A stretch of DNA of 64,000 nucleotides, from positions 124,001 through 188,000 of the forward strand of contig JARYGU010000002.1 of NCBI GenBank assembly GCA_033795365.1, written 5' to 3'. Each line of letters starts with the position of its first letter. The first letter of the stretch is position 1. Source of the DNA: JARYGU01 sp033795365. GTDB taxonomy: Bacteria; Pseudomonadota; Alphaproteobacteria; Rhizobiales; Rhizobiaceae. Position numbers and translations under genes: made by a program. The notes under the pieces were generated by a model. The model saw only the letters and a program-made list of their open reading frames with translations, was not told where the DNA came from and searched no databases. This document shows, piece by piece, positions 44,020 to 52,290 of this stretch.

Positions 44020-44184
44020 ATAGCTAGGTGTTCCGATCAGGCGTCCGTCCGGTCACTCCTCCTCCCTCCTCCGGTGGGCGTTCGGAACACATAGGTCCGC
44101 TTGAGCTCTCCTCCTCCTCAAGCTCGCGGACAGGTCGGTTCGCCGGCCCATAGGCGGTGCCTCTGGCACCGCCTTTAATTTTTC
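44020..44184 (+). ncRNA. CcsR/cuckoo-type small RNA with two anti-Shine-Dalgarno hairpins
   Basis: Three hairpins in a row on the plus strand. Hairpin 1: GTGTTCCGA (44028-44036) pairs with TCGGAACAC (44082-44090), with inner GTCC/GGGC and CCGG/CCGG pairs, presenting the loop ACTCCTCCTCCCTCCT. Hairpin 2: GCTTGAG (44099-44105) pairs with CTCAAGC (44117-44123), with outer GTCC/GGAC, presenting CTCTCCTCCTC. Hairpin 3 is the terminator (44152-44174 plus T-run). Loops complementary to ribosome-binding sites define the CcsR/cuckoo RNA class of Alphaproteobacteria. The 5' end is uncertain and may be the processed 3' part of the small-ORF mRNA. Confidence 0.75.
44152..44183 (+). terminator. Intrinsic terminator of the sRNA locus
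   Basis: AGGCGGTGCC (44152-44161) pairs with GGCACCGCCT (44165-44174), loop TCT, followed by TTAATTTTT. The T-run is only on the plus strand, so it ends plus-strand transcription and not the convergent prmA. Confidence 0.85.
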
Positions 44185-44194
44185 CGGACAATTG

Positions 44195-45073
44195 TCAGCG
44201 GCGGTCGAGATGGATCGTCACCCAGCCTTCGCGCCAGATCGTTCTGACGTGGCGCATCTTCTGTGCATTATAGGCGGCAAGCACCTTCCAGCGCTGGGAA
44301 GCAAGAATGCCCGAGAGGACGATCTGGCCGCCCGGATTCAGATGGGCGACAAGCTCGGGTGCCATGCGCATCAGCGGACGGGCCAGGATATTGGCGATGA
44401 CGAGGTCGAAGGGGCCGTGCCGCGAAAAAGCGGTCGAATGAAAGCCCGGCGCGGTTTCCAATGCGATGCCGGCCGCAATGCCGTTCTTGCGCACGTTCTC
44501 GCGCGCAACCTTCGTCGCGACGGGATCGATATCGGTGGCAAGCACCTGGACGGGCGAGAGCTTGCGGGCCGCGATCGCAAGCACGCCGCTGCCGGTTCCG
44601 AGGTCGAGCACCTTCACGATTTTTCGCGAGCGCATCACCCGTTCTATGACTTCGAGGCAGCCGGCGGTGGTTCCGTGGTGACCGGTGCCGAAGGCCTGCC
44701 CGGCGTCTATCTCTATGGCGATCTCGCCGGGGCGAGCTCTTCCCCGGTCGTGCGAACCATGCACCACGAAACGCCCGGCGCGAACCGGCTGCAGCCCTTC
44801 GAGCGATTTGGCGATCCAGTCGACGTCGGGAATGGTCTCGCGCTCGATCCCGAGATCGGGAAAGCGCGGGGCGATCAACTCGGAAAGCCGCCGCGTCATA
44901 TCCTCCGCCTCATCCGCCATCAGATAGACCGAGGCTTCCCACACATCCTTCTTTTCGTCGATCTCCATCGTGGCGATCGCATAGCCTTCCTCTTCGAAGG
45001 CGTCGCTCATCAACGCCAGGATGGCCCCGGCGTTCTTTTCTGTGGTGGTAACGAAGAGGCGGAGTTCGCTCAC
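44195..45073 (-). CDS. prmA: Ribosomal protein L11 methyltransferase
   Basis: 292 aa SAM-dependent enzyme trimethylating L11. Substrate-recognition N-terminal domain SELRLFVTTTEKNAGAILAL; SAM motif VLDLGTGSGVLAIAA; ATDIDPVATKVARENVRKNG; the catalytic-loop motif DLVIANILARPL; C-terminal GWVTIHL. I chose the GTG at 45073 with AGGGA 8 nt upstream, which gives the usual length (E. coli 293 aa). The open frame to 45127 adds an unrelated Pro-rich stretch. Confidence 0.94.
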   Translation of the reverse strand: MSELRLFVTTTEKNAGAILALMSDAFEEEGYAIATMEIDEKKDVWEASVYLMADEAEDMTRRLSELIAPRFPDLGIERETIPDVDWIAKSLEGLQPVRAGRFVVHGSHDRGRARPGEIAIEIDAGQAFGTGHHGTTAGCLEVIERVMRSRKIVKVLDLGTGSGVLAIAARKLSPVQVLATDIDPVATKVARENVRKNGIAAGIALETAPGFHSTAFSRHGPFDLVIANILARPLMRMAPELVAHLNPGGQIVLSGILASQRWKVLAAYNAQKMRHVRTIWREGWVTIHLDRR

Positions 45074-45159
45074 GATGGCAGTCCCTGTCGGTTTCCGCCC
45101 GACTAGCATGTCTGGAGGGACTGGCAAAGCATTCCTTACCGTTGCAGGCTGTCGGCGCT

Positions 45160-45774
45160 TCAGCCTTTCAGGAGATTTTCCAGCTTCTTCTCGGCGGTCC
45201 CGGGGTCCTCGCCGTAAGCGATGGTGCCGCGGAACCTTCCATCCTTGTCGAGCAGGAAGACCGAGGCGGTATGATCCATGGTGTAGTCGCCATCCGGCTT
45301 CTGTTCATCCAGCGGCACTTTCCGGAAATAGACGCGGAAGCCCTTGGCCATGTCCATGACCTTCTCCGGAGGGCCGGAGATGCCGGTGATGCGATCCGAA
45401 ACATTGCCGACATATTGCGCCATCAGTTCCGGCGTATCCCTTTCCGGATCGACGGTGACGAAATAGGCCTGCAGTTTCGAGCCGTCCGGGTCGACTTTCC
45501 GAAGCCAGCCGTCGAGCTCGAAAAGCGTCGTGGGGCAGACTTCGGGGCAGTGGGTGAAGCCGAAGAACACGGCCGTGGGCTTGCCGGTGAACGCCTTTTC
45601 GGTGATCGGCTGGCCATTCTGGCCGACGAGCTGGAACGGTACGCCGTAAGGGCTATCTGCGGCCTGTTGTGCGGAATTGGTCGGCATGAGCGTGAGCCAG
45701 CCGAGCAAAGCTGCAAAGAAGGCTACGGCGATCCACAGGACGATACGAACGGCTTTCATCGGACGATTCCGCAA
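45160..45774 (-). CDS. SCO1/SenC family copper chaperone
   Basis: 204 aa (199 if the ATG at 45759 is used), anchored by one N-terminal helix (about 9-30) with the thioredoxin-like domain in the periplasm. The copper ligands are C76 and C80 in FTHCPEVCP and the His in YTMDHTASVFL; VTVDPERDTPE is a further signature. SCO proteins deliver copper to the CuA site of cytochrome oxidase. Probably cotranscribed with the small membrane protein upstream. Confidence 0.93.
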   Translation of the reverse strand: MRNRPMKAVRIVLWIAVAFFAALLGWLTLMPTNSAQQAADSPYGVPFQLVGQNGQPITEKAFTGKPTAVFFGFTHCPEVCPTTLFELDGWLRKVDPDGSKLQAYFVTVDPERDTPELMAQYVGNVSDRITGISGPPEKVMDMAKGFRVYFRKVPLDEQKPDGDYTMDHTASVFLLDKDGRFRGTIAYGEDPGTAEKKLENLLKG

Positions 45775-45907
45775 AGGTGTGAGCTATCGGCACCTCATCG
45801 AGGCGACATTCAGCGCTTCATAGCCTCTGGCGGCGGCGCTCGCAAACGGGCCGATTGCCGCAACCGCATCGTTACGCAAAGATCTGCGTAGGACAACGGG
45901 ATAGAGC

Positions 45908-46069
45908 TCAGAAGCACCAGGAGAGGCCGCTTTCAGCCATCGTCAGCAGGATGGCTGGCCCATGGCTGATCCAGCCCGAAAATGCCGCAGCGGCCAAGGC
46001 GGCGACTATGCCGGTTGCGACAACACCGGCGATCAGCGGAAAGCGCGGCAAAGGACGGGTCTCGTTCAT
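45908..46069 (-). CDS. Small conserved-looking membrane protein
   Basis: 53 aa starting MNETRPLPRFPLIAG. One hydrophobic helix (about 10-28) is followed by FSGWISHG and a second short hydrophobic stretch ending ESGLSWCF. I recall similar short proteins with a W-C-(F/L) end next to SCO genes in rhizobia, but cannot name a family. The open frame extends to 46174 without a better start, and the ribosome site is weak. It lies about 130 nt before the SCO gene on the same strand, so a role in oxidase or copper handling is a guess. Confidence 0.55.
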   Translation of the reverse strand: MNETRPLPRFPLIAGVVATGIVAALAAAAFSGWISHGPAILLTMAESGLSWCF

Positions 46070-46389
46070 CGGTGCATGATAGCGCCAAATGGCCCTGGAT
46101 GGAACTGTTTGCACTTCGTTGCCATCCAAAGCAGAAAGGAGAAACGATGTCGGACCGCCCGAGTGTAAAATCACGGGATACTGGCGGGTCCGTCTTTAGC
46201 GTTTGTTTAATCTCTGTTTGCGACGATTCCGCCTGCATGGAGAGTATCACTCTCGGGGCATGACGCCGCGGGCCGCACGCCGGCCTCCATGGTATTTCCA
46301 GAACAAACGGAGCTGCCCGTTCGGCAGCGAAGCGACGATGCGAAACCGGCCCACGCCTTCGGTCGCCGCCAATCGGAAGAGTTCGATCC

Positions 46390-46854
46390 ATGTCCAACGC
46401 CATCAAGCAAGCCGGTGCCTATCTCGAAATCGTCTCCTTTCATCTTGGGGACCAGGAGTTCTGCATCGACATCATGGCGATCCGCGAAATCCGCGGTTGG
46501 GCGCCTGTCACGCCAATGCCGCACACGCCACCTTATGTGCTCGGTCTCATCAATCTTCGCGGTGCCGTCATTCCTGTCATCGACATGGCCTGCCGTCTCG
46601 GCATGAAGATGACCGAGCCTTCCGAGCGCTCGGCGATCATCGTCACCGACATTGCCGGCAAGCTCGTCGGCCTGCTGGTCGAGCAGGTTTCCGATATGAT
46701 GACCATCAAGAGCGAAGACCTGCAGCCGGCCCCGGAGATCATACCGGAAGCGCAGCGTGCCTTCTGCCGTGGCATCGTCGCGCTTGAAAAGAATATGGTC
46801 TGCTTCCTGAACCTCGATACGGTGATCGCGGACGAACTGGCGCAGGCCGCCTGA
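46390..46854 (+). CDS. cheW: Chemotaxis coupling protein CheW
   Basis: 154 aa adaptor linking chemoreceptors to CheA. SH3-like fold signatures: FHLGDQEFCIDIMAIREI, the turn PMPHTPPYVLGLINLRGAVIP, VIDMACRLGM, AIIVTDIAGKLVGLLVEQVSD. No other che gene lies near, so this is an orphan CheW. A receptor gene end lies at the start of the window but is too far away to be in the same operon. Confidence 0.95.
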   Translation: MSNAIKQAGAYLEIVSFHLGDQEFCIDIMAIREIRGWAPVTPMPHTPPYVLGLINLRGAVIPVIDMACRLGMKMTEPSERSAIIVTDIAGKLVGLLVEQVSDMMTIKSEDLQPAPEIIPEAQRAFCRGIVALEKNMVCFLNLDTVIADELAQAA

Positions 46855-46989
46855 GAGAAACGAGGGCAGGGGATCAGGTACCCGGCGGGCTTTCCGCCGG
46901 GACTTCCGGCGTTTAGAGTGCAGGCGATCAGGCGTGCCGATATGGTAGCCCGAATTTTCGCGATTGTATCCGTTTTCCGGGACCAGCTC

Positions 46990-47616
46990 ATGAAGTGCCT
47001 TCTTCTCGTCGACCTTCAGAACGGATTTTGCCCGGGCGGGAATCTCGCGGTTCCCGGCGGAGACGACGTCATCGCAATCGCGAACCGGCTTGCGGCCGAA
47101 GGTCGATATTCCCTCGTCGTCGCCTCGCAGGACTGGCATCCGGCCGATCATGGCAGCTTTGCGTCCAATCACCCCGGCAAAGCTCCGTTCGAAATGGGCG
47201 AGCTCGGGGGAAAGCCGCAGATGATGTGGCCGGATCACTGCATTGCGGGCACACGTGACGCGGATTTCCATCCCGATCTCGACGTAAGCCGCGTCGACTA
47301 TGTGCAGCGCAAGGGCATGAATCGCATGGTCGACAGCTATTCCGCCTTCCGCGACAACGACCGGCAGGCGGATACGGGTCTTGCGAACTACCTCAAGTCC
47401 AGGGGCGTCACTGCTCTCGACGTCTGCGGGCTGGCGACGGATTATTGCGTGAGCGCATCGGCGATCGATGCCGTCTCCATGATGCCAGGCGTAAAGGTGC
47501 GCTTCATCGAGGATGCGAGCCGCGGCATCGCGTCCGAAACGATCGCGACAGCGAAGGCGGCCATGCGGGAGGCCGGCGTCGAAACCGTCACATCGGCGGA
47601 TGTGCTGACCGGCTGA
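46990..47616 (+). CDS. pncA: Nicotinamidase
   Basis: 208 aa hydrolase turning nicotinamide into nicotinate in NAD salvage. The catalytic triad is D8 (LLLVDLQNGF), K108 (QRKGMN) and C153 (GLATDYCV). The metal-binding cluster D48-x-H50...H83 is in SQDWHPADH and WPDHC. The ATG at 46990 starts the conserved MKCLLLVDLQ; the longer frame to 46918 has no ribosome site. It converges on creA with a 16-nt gap. Confidence 0.96.
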   Translation: MKCLLLVDLQNGFCPGGNLAVPGGDDVIAIANRLAAEGRYSLVVASQDWHPADHGSFASNHPGKAPFEMGELGGKPQMMWPDHCIAGTRDADFHPDLDVSRVDYVQRKGMNRMVDSYSAFRDNDRQADTGLANYLKSRGVTALDVCGLATDYCVSASAIDAVSMMPGVKVRFIEDASRGIASETIATAKAAMREAGVETVTSADVLTG

Positions 47617-47632
47617 GGCGGGCGGTCGAAAC

Positions 47633-48142
47633 CTATTCCGGCTTGCCGCTCTTCCAGGTTACGTTCTCGCCGAAGAGCGGGACCGTGGAAATGGACATTT
47701 TGGCCGAACCGTCCGTCAGTTCCCGCGAATGAGCGAGATAGATCAGCGTGTCGTTCTTCCTGTCGTAGATGCGGGTGACCACGAGCTTCTTCCAGATCAG
47801 GGACAGGCCCGATTTGAAGACCTCTTCCCCGTCCTTCGACAAGTCGATGTCGGCTATTCCCACCGGGCCGGTCTGGCGGCAGGCGATCGCGTTGTTGGAG
47901 GGATCCTCAAACCAGTTGCCGTTCTTCAGGCGGTCGATCACGCCGCGCTCGAAATAGGTCACGTGGCATGTGACGCCGGATACCTTGGGATCGCTGACGG
48001 CGTCGATGATGATATCGTTGCCGAGCCAGTCCACGCCCACTTCTCCGACCGTTTCGGCCTGAGCCGGCCCCAGCGACAGGACGAGAGCACCGGCCGCCAG
48101 CAAGCTGCGCAGCCGGGGCAGGAAGGCATTCAATTTCGGCAT
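47633..48142 (-). CDS. creA: CreA family periplasmic protein
   Basis: 169 aa with a signal peptide (LRSLLAAGALVLSLGPAQA, cleaved before ETVGEVGVD). The mature protein fits the CreA family: DWLGNDIIIDAVSDPKVSGVTCH, YFERGVI, DPSNNAIACRQTGPV and RIYDRKNDTLIYLAHS. The family is widespread and its role unknown; the two Cys (VTCHV, IACRQ) may form a disulphide. It appears monocistronic. Confidence 0.92.
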   Translation of the reverse strand: MPKLNAFLPRLRSLLAAGALVLSLGPAQAETVGEVGVDWLGNDIIIDAVSDPKVSGVTCHVTYFERGVIDRLKNGNWFEDPSNNAIACRQTGPVGIADIDLSKDGEEVFKSGLSLIWKKLVVTRIYDRKNDTLIYLAHSRELTDGSAKMSISTVPLFGENVTWKSGKPE

Positions 48143-48208
48143 GGTCCCGATCTCCTTGTTTCAGTTGGAGATAATATAAATCGCTCTGATTGCAAGGAGA
48201 CGGACGGA

Positions 48209-48955
48209 TCAGGATTTCGCTGCCGCTATGGTAGCGCGCACAGCCTCCGGATCCGTCAAGGTGAGCTGGTATTCACGATCTTTTTCGGTGCCGCCCATAC
48301 CGACATGGGGGTTGCGGAACGTCATCGTGCTCGGGACCGTCGTCAGCGCTGCGAAGTGCAGTTCCCTGAGGCCGGCGGCGTCGCGAACCGCCTTGATGTT
48401 GCCGGCGTCGAGTGCGCCGCAACCCATGATGACGATGCGGCCCGCCGCCTGATCGTTCACCATCTTCAGGATATCCAGCCCTTCTGCGGCCGTATCGCGC
48501 TGGCCGGATGTCAGGACACGGTCGACGCCGCAGCGGATGAGCGCCTCCAGGGCCTCCCCGGCGTCTCGCGCCATGTCGAAGGCGCGATGGCAGGTAACGG
48601 ACATCGGACGGGCCGCCTCCACCAGCGCCTTCGTACGTTCCTCGTCGATGCGGCCATCAGCCGTCAGGCAGCCGATCACCACGCCCGACGCACCTTCCGA
48701 ACGAAGCGCGCGGATATCCTCGCGCATCGTCTCGAACTCTGCCTGGGAGTAGAGGAAATCGCCGCCACGCGGCCGAATGATGACATGGACGGGGATGCGC
48801 GCCGCCTTCACGGCAGCGCGGATGGTGGCAAGACTTGGCGTCAGGCCGCCTTCGATCAGGCTGGCGCAGAGCTCGACCCTGTCGGCACCGGCCTGCTGCG
48901 CTGCAAGGAAGCCATCGATACCTTCGACGCAGAGTTCGACGAGTGGAGCATTCAT
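48209..48955 (-). CDS. cutC: CutC family protein
   Basis: 248 aa TIM-barrel protein. Signatures: LVELCVEGIDGFLAAQQAGADRVELCASL at the N-terminus, GGLTPS, VHVIIRPRGGDFLYS, GVVIGCLTADGRID, MSVTCHRAFDMARD, RVLTSGQRDTAAEGL and IMGCGALDAGN. CutC was first linked to copper tolerance, but its biochemical role is unsettled. It is the last gene of the minus-strand run that begins with the sugar kinase at 56143 and follows fcl by 23 nt, which may indicate a link to amino-sugar metabolism rather than to copper. Confidence 0.93.
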   Translation of the reverse strand: MNAPLVELCVEGIDGFLAAQQAGADRVELCASLIEGGLTPSLATIRAAVKAARIPVHVIIRPRGGDFLYSQAEFETMREDIRALRSEGASGVVIGCLTADGRIDEERTKALVEAARPMSVTCHRAFDMARDAGEALEALIRCGVDRVLTSGQRDTAAEGLDILKMVNDQAAGRIVIMGCGALDAGNIKAVRDAAGLRELHFAALTTVPSTMTFRNPHVGMGGTEKDREYQLTLTDPEAVRATIAAAKS

Positions 48956-48978
48956 CGGAAATCCTTTCGGGCCATGTA

Positions 48979-49950
48979 TCAGGCGGCACCCGTCTTGCCG
49001 CGCAAGCAGGCCTCTTTGGCCAGGAACCAGCGATAGGCATCGGCGAGGCCTTCTTCAAGCGGGATTTTCGGCGTCCAACCGAGCGCGTGCAGTCGGCCGA
49101 TATCCATCAGCTTGCGCGGCGTTCCGTCCGGCCGCGACGTGTCCTGGACGACGCCGCCCTCGAAGCCGACGATCCGGCAGATGAGGCTTGCGAGCCCGAG
49201 AATGGTGATGTCCTCGCCGTAGCCGACATTGACATGGAGGTCGCCCGAATAGGTCTTCATGAGATGGACGCAGGCATCGGCGCAGTCGTCCACATGCAGT
49301 AATTCCCGGCGGGGAGTGCCGCTGCCCCATATCGTGATTTCCTGCGCGCCTGCGATCTTGGCCTCATGCGCCTTGCGGATCAGCGCCGGCGTGACGTGGC
49401 TGGCTGCGAGGTCGAAATTGTCGCCGGGGCCGTAGAGATTGGTCGGCATGGCGGAAATGAAGTCGCGGCCATACTGCCGGCGATAGGCTTCGCAGAGCTT
49501 GATGCCCGCGATCTTCGCGATCGCATAGGGCGCGTTGGTCGGCTCCAGCGCTCCGGTGAGCAGCGCCTCCTCGCGGATCGGCTGATCGGCGAATTTGGGA
49601 TAGATGCAGGACGAACCGAGGAACAGCAGCTTTTCGACGCCGGCGACATGGGCGGCATGGATGACATTCGCCTCCAGGATCAGGTTCTCATACAGGAAGT
49701 CGGCGGGATAAGTCTGGTTGGCAAGGATGCCGCCCACCTTCGCAGCCGCAAGGAAGACCGCGTCCGGCCTGTTCTTCTCCATCCAGGATTCCACGTCCGC
49801 CTGTCGCGTCAGGTCGAGTTCGCTGTGCGTCGCGGTCAGGATTTCGCAATCCTCCGAGATGAGCCGACGCATCAGTGCCGCCCCGACCATGCCCCGATGT
49901 CCGGCGACGAAGACGCGTTTTCCGGCGAGCCGGTAATGTCCGTCATGCAT
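48979..49950 (-). CDS. fcl: GDP-L-fucose synthase
   Basis: 323 aa short-chain dehydrogenase/epimerase turning GDP-4-keto-6-deoxymannose into GDP-L-fucose with NADPH. NADP loop GHRGMVG at 17-23, AAAKVGGI, catalytic S113/S114-C115 in GSSCIYP, and Y142-x3-K146 in PYAIAK. EPTNAPYAIAKIAGIKLCEA and MPTNLYGPGDNFD are family signatures. Its ATG overlaps the gmd stop by 8 nt. It corresponds to wcaG/nolK-type enzymes. No fucosyltransferase is in the window. Confidence 0.95.
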   Translation of the reverse strand: MHDGHYRLAGKRVFVAGHRGMVGAALMRRLISEDCEILTATHSELDLTRQADVESWMEKNRPDAVFLAAAKVGGILANQTYPADFLYENLILEANVIHAAHVAGVEKLLFLGSSCIYPKFADQPIREEALLTGALEPTNAPYAIAKIAGIKLCEAYRRQYGRDFISAMPTNLYGPGDNFDLAASHVTPALIRKAHEAKIAGAQEITIWGSGTPRRELLHVDDCADACVHLMKTYSGDLHVNVGYGEDITILGLASLICRIVGFEGGVVQDTSRPDGTPRKLMDIGRLHALGWTPKIPLEEGLADAYRWFLAKEACLRGKTGAA

Positions 49951-51046
49951 GAGCCATACCTTTGTCGGAACGCGTCATCGGCCCAGCTCCGCCCATGACC
50001 TTGATATCCTCTCGCACCATTTCGGCGACAAGCTCGTCGAGCTTCGTCTCGTGCTGCCAGCCGAGCACTTCCCGCGCCTTGGTCGGATCGCCGACCAGCA
50101 GATCGACCTCCGTCGGACGGAAATAGCGGGGATCGACTTCTATGACAAGTTTGCCGTTCGAAGCATCATGGCCCTTTTCATCTACTCCTTTTCCCCGCCA
50201 TTCGACGGGTATGCCGACGCTCGAAAACGCCCTTTCGACGAAGCTGCGGACCGAATGAGCCTTACCGGTCGCAAGCACATAGTCATCCGGCTTATCCTGT
50301 TGCATCATGAGCCACATGCCGCGCACATATTCGCGCGCGTGGCCCCAGTCGCGCCGGGCGTCGAGATTCCCGATATAGAGGCGATCCTGGATGCCGAGAT
50401 GGACGGCGGCTGCGGCGCGGGTGATCTTGCGGGTGACGAAAGTCTCGCCGCGGATCGGGCTTTCGTGATTGAACAGGATGCCGTTCGAGGCGTGAAGGCC
50501 GTAGGCTTCACGGTAATTGACGACGATCCAATAGGCATAGAGCTTCGCGATCGCATAAGGGGACCGAGGATAGAACGGTGTCTTCTCGGTTTGCGGGATT
50601 TCCTGCGCCTTGCCGTAAAGCTCGGAGGTGGAGGCCTGATAGAAGCGCGTCTTTTCGGTGAGACCCAGCAGGCGCACGGCCTCCAGCAGCCGCAGCGTTC
50701 CCATGCCGTCGGCATTCGCGGTGTATTCGGGCGTTTCGAACGAAACCTGCACATGGCTCTGGGCCGCGAGATTGTAGATCTCGTCGGGTTGCGTTTCCTG
50801 CACGATGCGGATGAGGTTGGTCGCATCCGTCATGTCCCCATGATGCAGGATGAAACGGCGGTTCTCGACATGCGGGTCTTCGTAGAGATGCTCGATACGG
50901 CTGGTGTTGAACGAAGAGGAGCGGCGCTTGATGCCGTGAACCGTATAGCCTTTCTTGAGGAGCAGTTGCGAAAGGTAGGCGCCGTCCTGCCCGGTAACGC
51001 CCGTGACGAGCGCCACCTTGTTCTTTTCCGGTTCCACATTTTCCAT
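49943..51046 (-). CDS. gmd: GDP-mannose 4,6-dehydratase
   Basis: 367 aa NADP enzyme making GDP-4-keto-6-deoxy-D-mannose. Dinucleotide loop GVTGQDG at 16-22; RRSSSFNTSRIEHLY; AAQSHVQVSFETPEYTANADG; catalytic Thr/Ser/Glu at 140-142 (STSELYG) with Y164-x3-K168 in SPYAIAK; FNHESPIRGETFVTRKI. The ATG at 51046 has GGAG 9 nt upstream; an earlier in-frame ATG at 51073 is less well placed. Coupled to fcl. Confidence 0.95.
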   Translation of the reverse strand: MENVEPEKNKVALVTGVTGQDGAYLSQLLLKKGYTVHGIKRRSSSFNTSRIEHLYEDPHVENRRFILHHGDMTDATNLIRIVQETQPDEIYNLAAQSHVQVSFETPEYTANADGMGTLRLLEAVRLLGLTEKTRFYQASTSELYGKAQEIPQTEKTPFYPRSPYAIAKLYAYWIVVNYREAYGLHASNGILFNHESPIRGETFVTRKITRAAAAVHLGIQDRLYIGNLDARRDWGHAREYVRGMWLMMQQDKPDDYVLATGKAHSVRSFVERAFSSVGIPVEWRGKGVDEKGHDASNGKLVIEVDPRYFRPTEVDLLVGDPTKAREVLGWQHETKLDELVAEMVREDIKVMGGAGPMTRSDKGMAHA

Positions 51047-51128
51047 GTTCAAGCTCCGGCCGTTGTCCTGCAATCTTCGCGGGATATCCGATCATTCGAT
51101 CAGCTTACCCTTGTGCGAAGATGGCGGG

Positions 51129-52196
51129 TCAAACGTTGCCGGAGGTCTCGTGCCAGGCCTCGCCGAGCACGCGAAGCCAGTTTTCACGGCAGATCAGCGC
51201 CAGCGCCGCGTCGTCATAGCCGGACGACCGGAGGGCGGCGACCAGCACCTGATTGCCCGAGGCATCGCCGATTTCGCCGGGAATCTTCGCGCCGTCGAAG
51301 TCCGAGCCGATCGCGACGCATTCGAGCCCCATGCGGTCGACCATATAGTCGATGTGCCGGACCATATCCGAAATCGGGGTGTCGGCATTTTCCTGCCCGT
51401 CGGCTCTGAGCATGGTCGTCGCATAATTGAGACCGGCCACGCCCTTGCGCTCGCGGATCGCGTCCAGTTGCCGGTCCGTCAGATTGCGGGCGACCGGCGT
51501 CAATGCATGCGCATTTGAATGGGTGGCGACGAGCGGCCGTTCGCTGGTTCTCGCTACATCCCAGAAACCCTGCTCGGTGATGTGGGAGAGATCGATCATG
51601 ATGCCGAGGCGGTCGCAGGCTCTGACCAGTTCGAAACCGGCTTCGGTGAGGCCGGGGCCGGTGTCGGGCGAAAGCGGAAAGGCGAAGGGCACGCCGTGGC
51701 CGAAGGCGTTGTGGCGGCTCCAGACCGGCCCGAGGGAGCGCAGGCCGGCCGCGTAGAATGTCTCCAACGCGGCGAGATCGGTGCCGATCGGCTCACAGCC
51801 CTCCAGATGCAGAACGGCGGCAAAGGAGCCGGCCGCCATGGCGGCGCGGATCTCGGAGGTCGAGCGGCACAGGGTCCAGGCGCCCGCACGATCGAGCTGA
51901 AAGGCGATCGCCGCCATTTTGAGTGCCGTGTCGAGCGAGGGCGCCCGCTCCAGCGGTTCCGTCATGGGAATGCTGTAGTGGCCTTCGGCGCTGATCGTCC
52001 AGGCCGGAAACTCGCCGGGCGAGCGGATGAAGATCGCGCAAAGGCCGCCCGCCAGGCCGCCGGCACTGGCACGGGGGGCGTCGATATGCCCGTGGCTGGC
52101 TCCGCCCGCAAATTCGGCAATCGGATCGCCGCCCTTTTCGGCCTGCAGCAGCAGGCGCAGAAGCACGTCGTTGTGACCATCGAAGATCAGTTCCAT
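51129..52196 (-). CDS. M19 family dipeptidase
   Basis: 355 aa zinc dipeptidase of the renal-dipeptidase family, without signal peptide. Metal ligands: H8/D10 in FDGHND, E132 in HLEGCEP, the His of IDLSHITE and the His of VATHSNAHAL; GSDFDG gives the last Asp. Bacterial M19 enzymes hydrolyse dipeptides, including some containing D-amino acids. Its place between nagA (94 nt upstream) and gmd within the amino-sugar run suggests it acts on peptides arriving with amino sugars, for example from peptidoglycan fragments; this is inference. Confidence 0.92.
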   Translation of the reverse strand: MELIFDGHNDVLLRLLLQAEKGGDPIAEFAGGASHGHIDAPRASAGGLAGGLCAIFIRSPGEFPAWTISAEGHYSIPMTEPLERAPSLDTALKMAAIAFQLDRAGAWTLCRSTSEIRAAMAAGSFAAVLHLEGCEPIGTDLAALETFYAAGLRSLGPVWSRHNAFGHGVPFAFPLSPDTGPGLTEAGFELVRACDRLGIMIDLSHITEQGFWDVARTSERPLVATHSNAHALTPVARNLTDRQLDAIRERKGVAGLNYATTMLRADGQENADTPISDMVRHIDYMVDRMGLECVAIGSDFDGAKIPGEIGDASGNQVLVAALRSSGYDDAALALICRENWLRVLGEAWHETSGNV

Positions 52197-52290
52197 ATGC
52201 CTCGCTTCCCATCAGAGCGCGCCCGGCCGAAGCCTGCAGGATAAGGGTGTAGAGCCGATTCCCGGACTTGCCGCAAGGCGCGGCCTTCGT

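Noticed and set aside
48209..48955. Reading cutC as evidence for a copper-resistance locus with the SCO1 gene
   Set aside because: The two genes are over 2 kb apart with unrelated genes between, and cutC is aligned with the amino-sugar run, not with copper genes.
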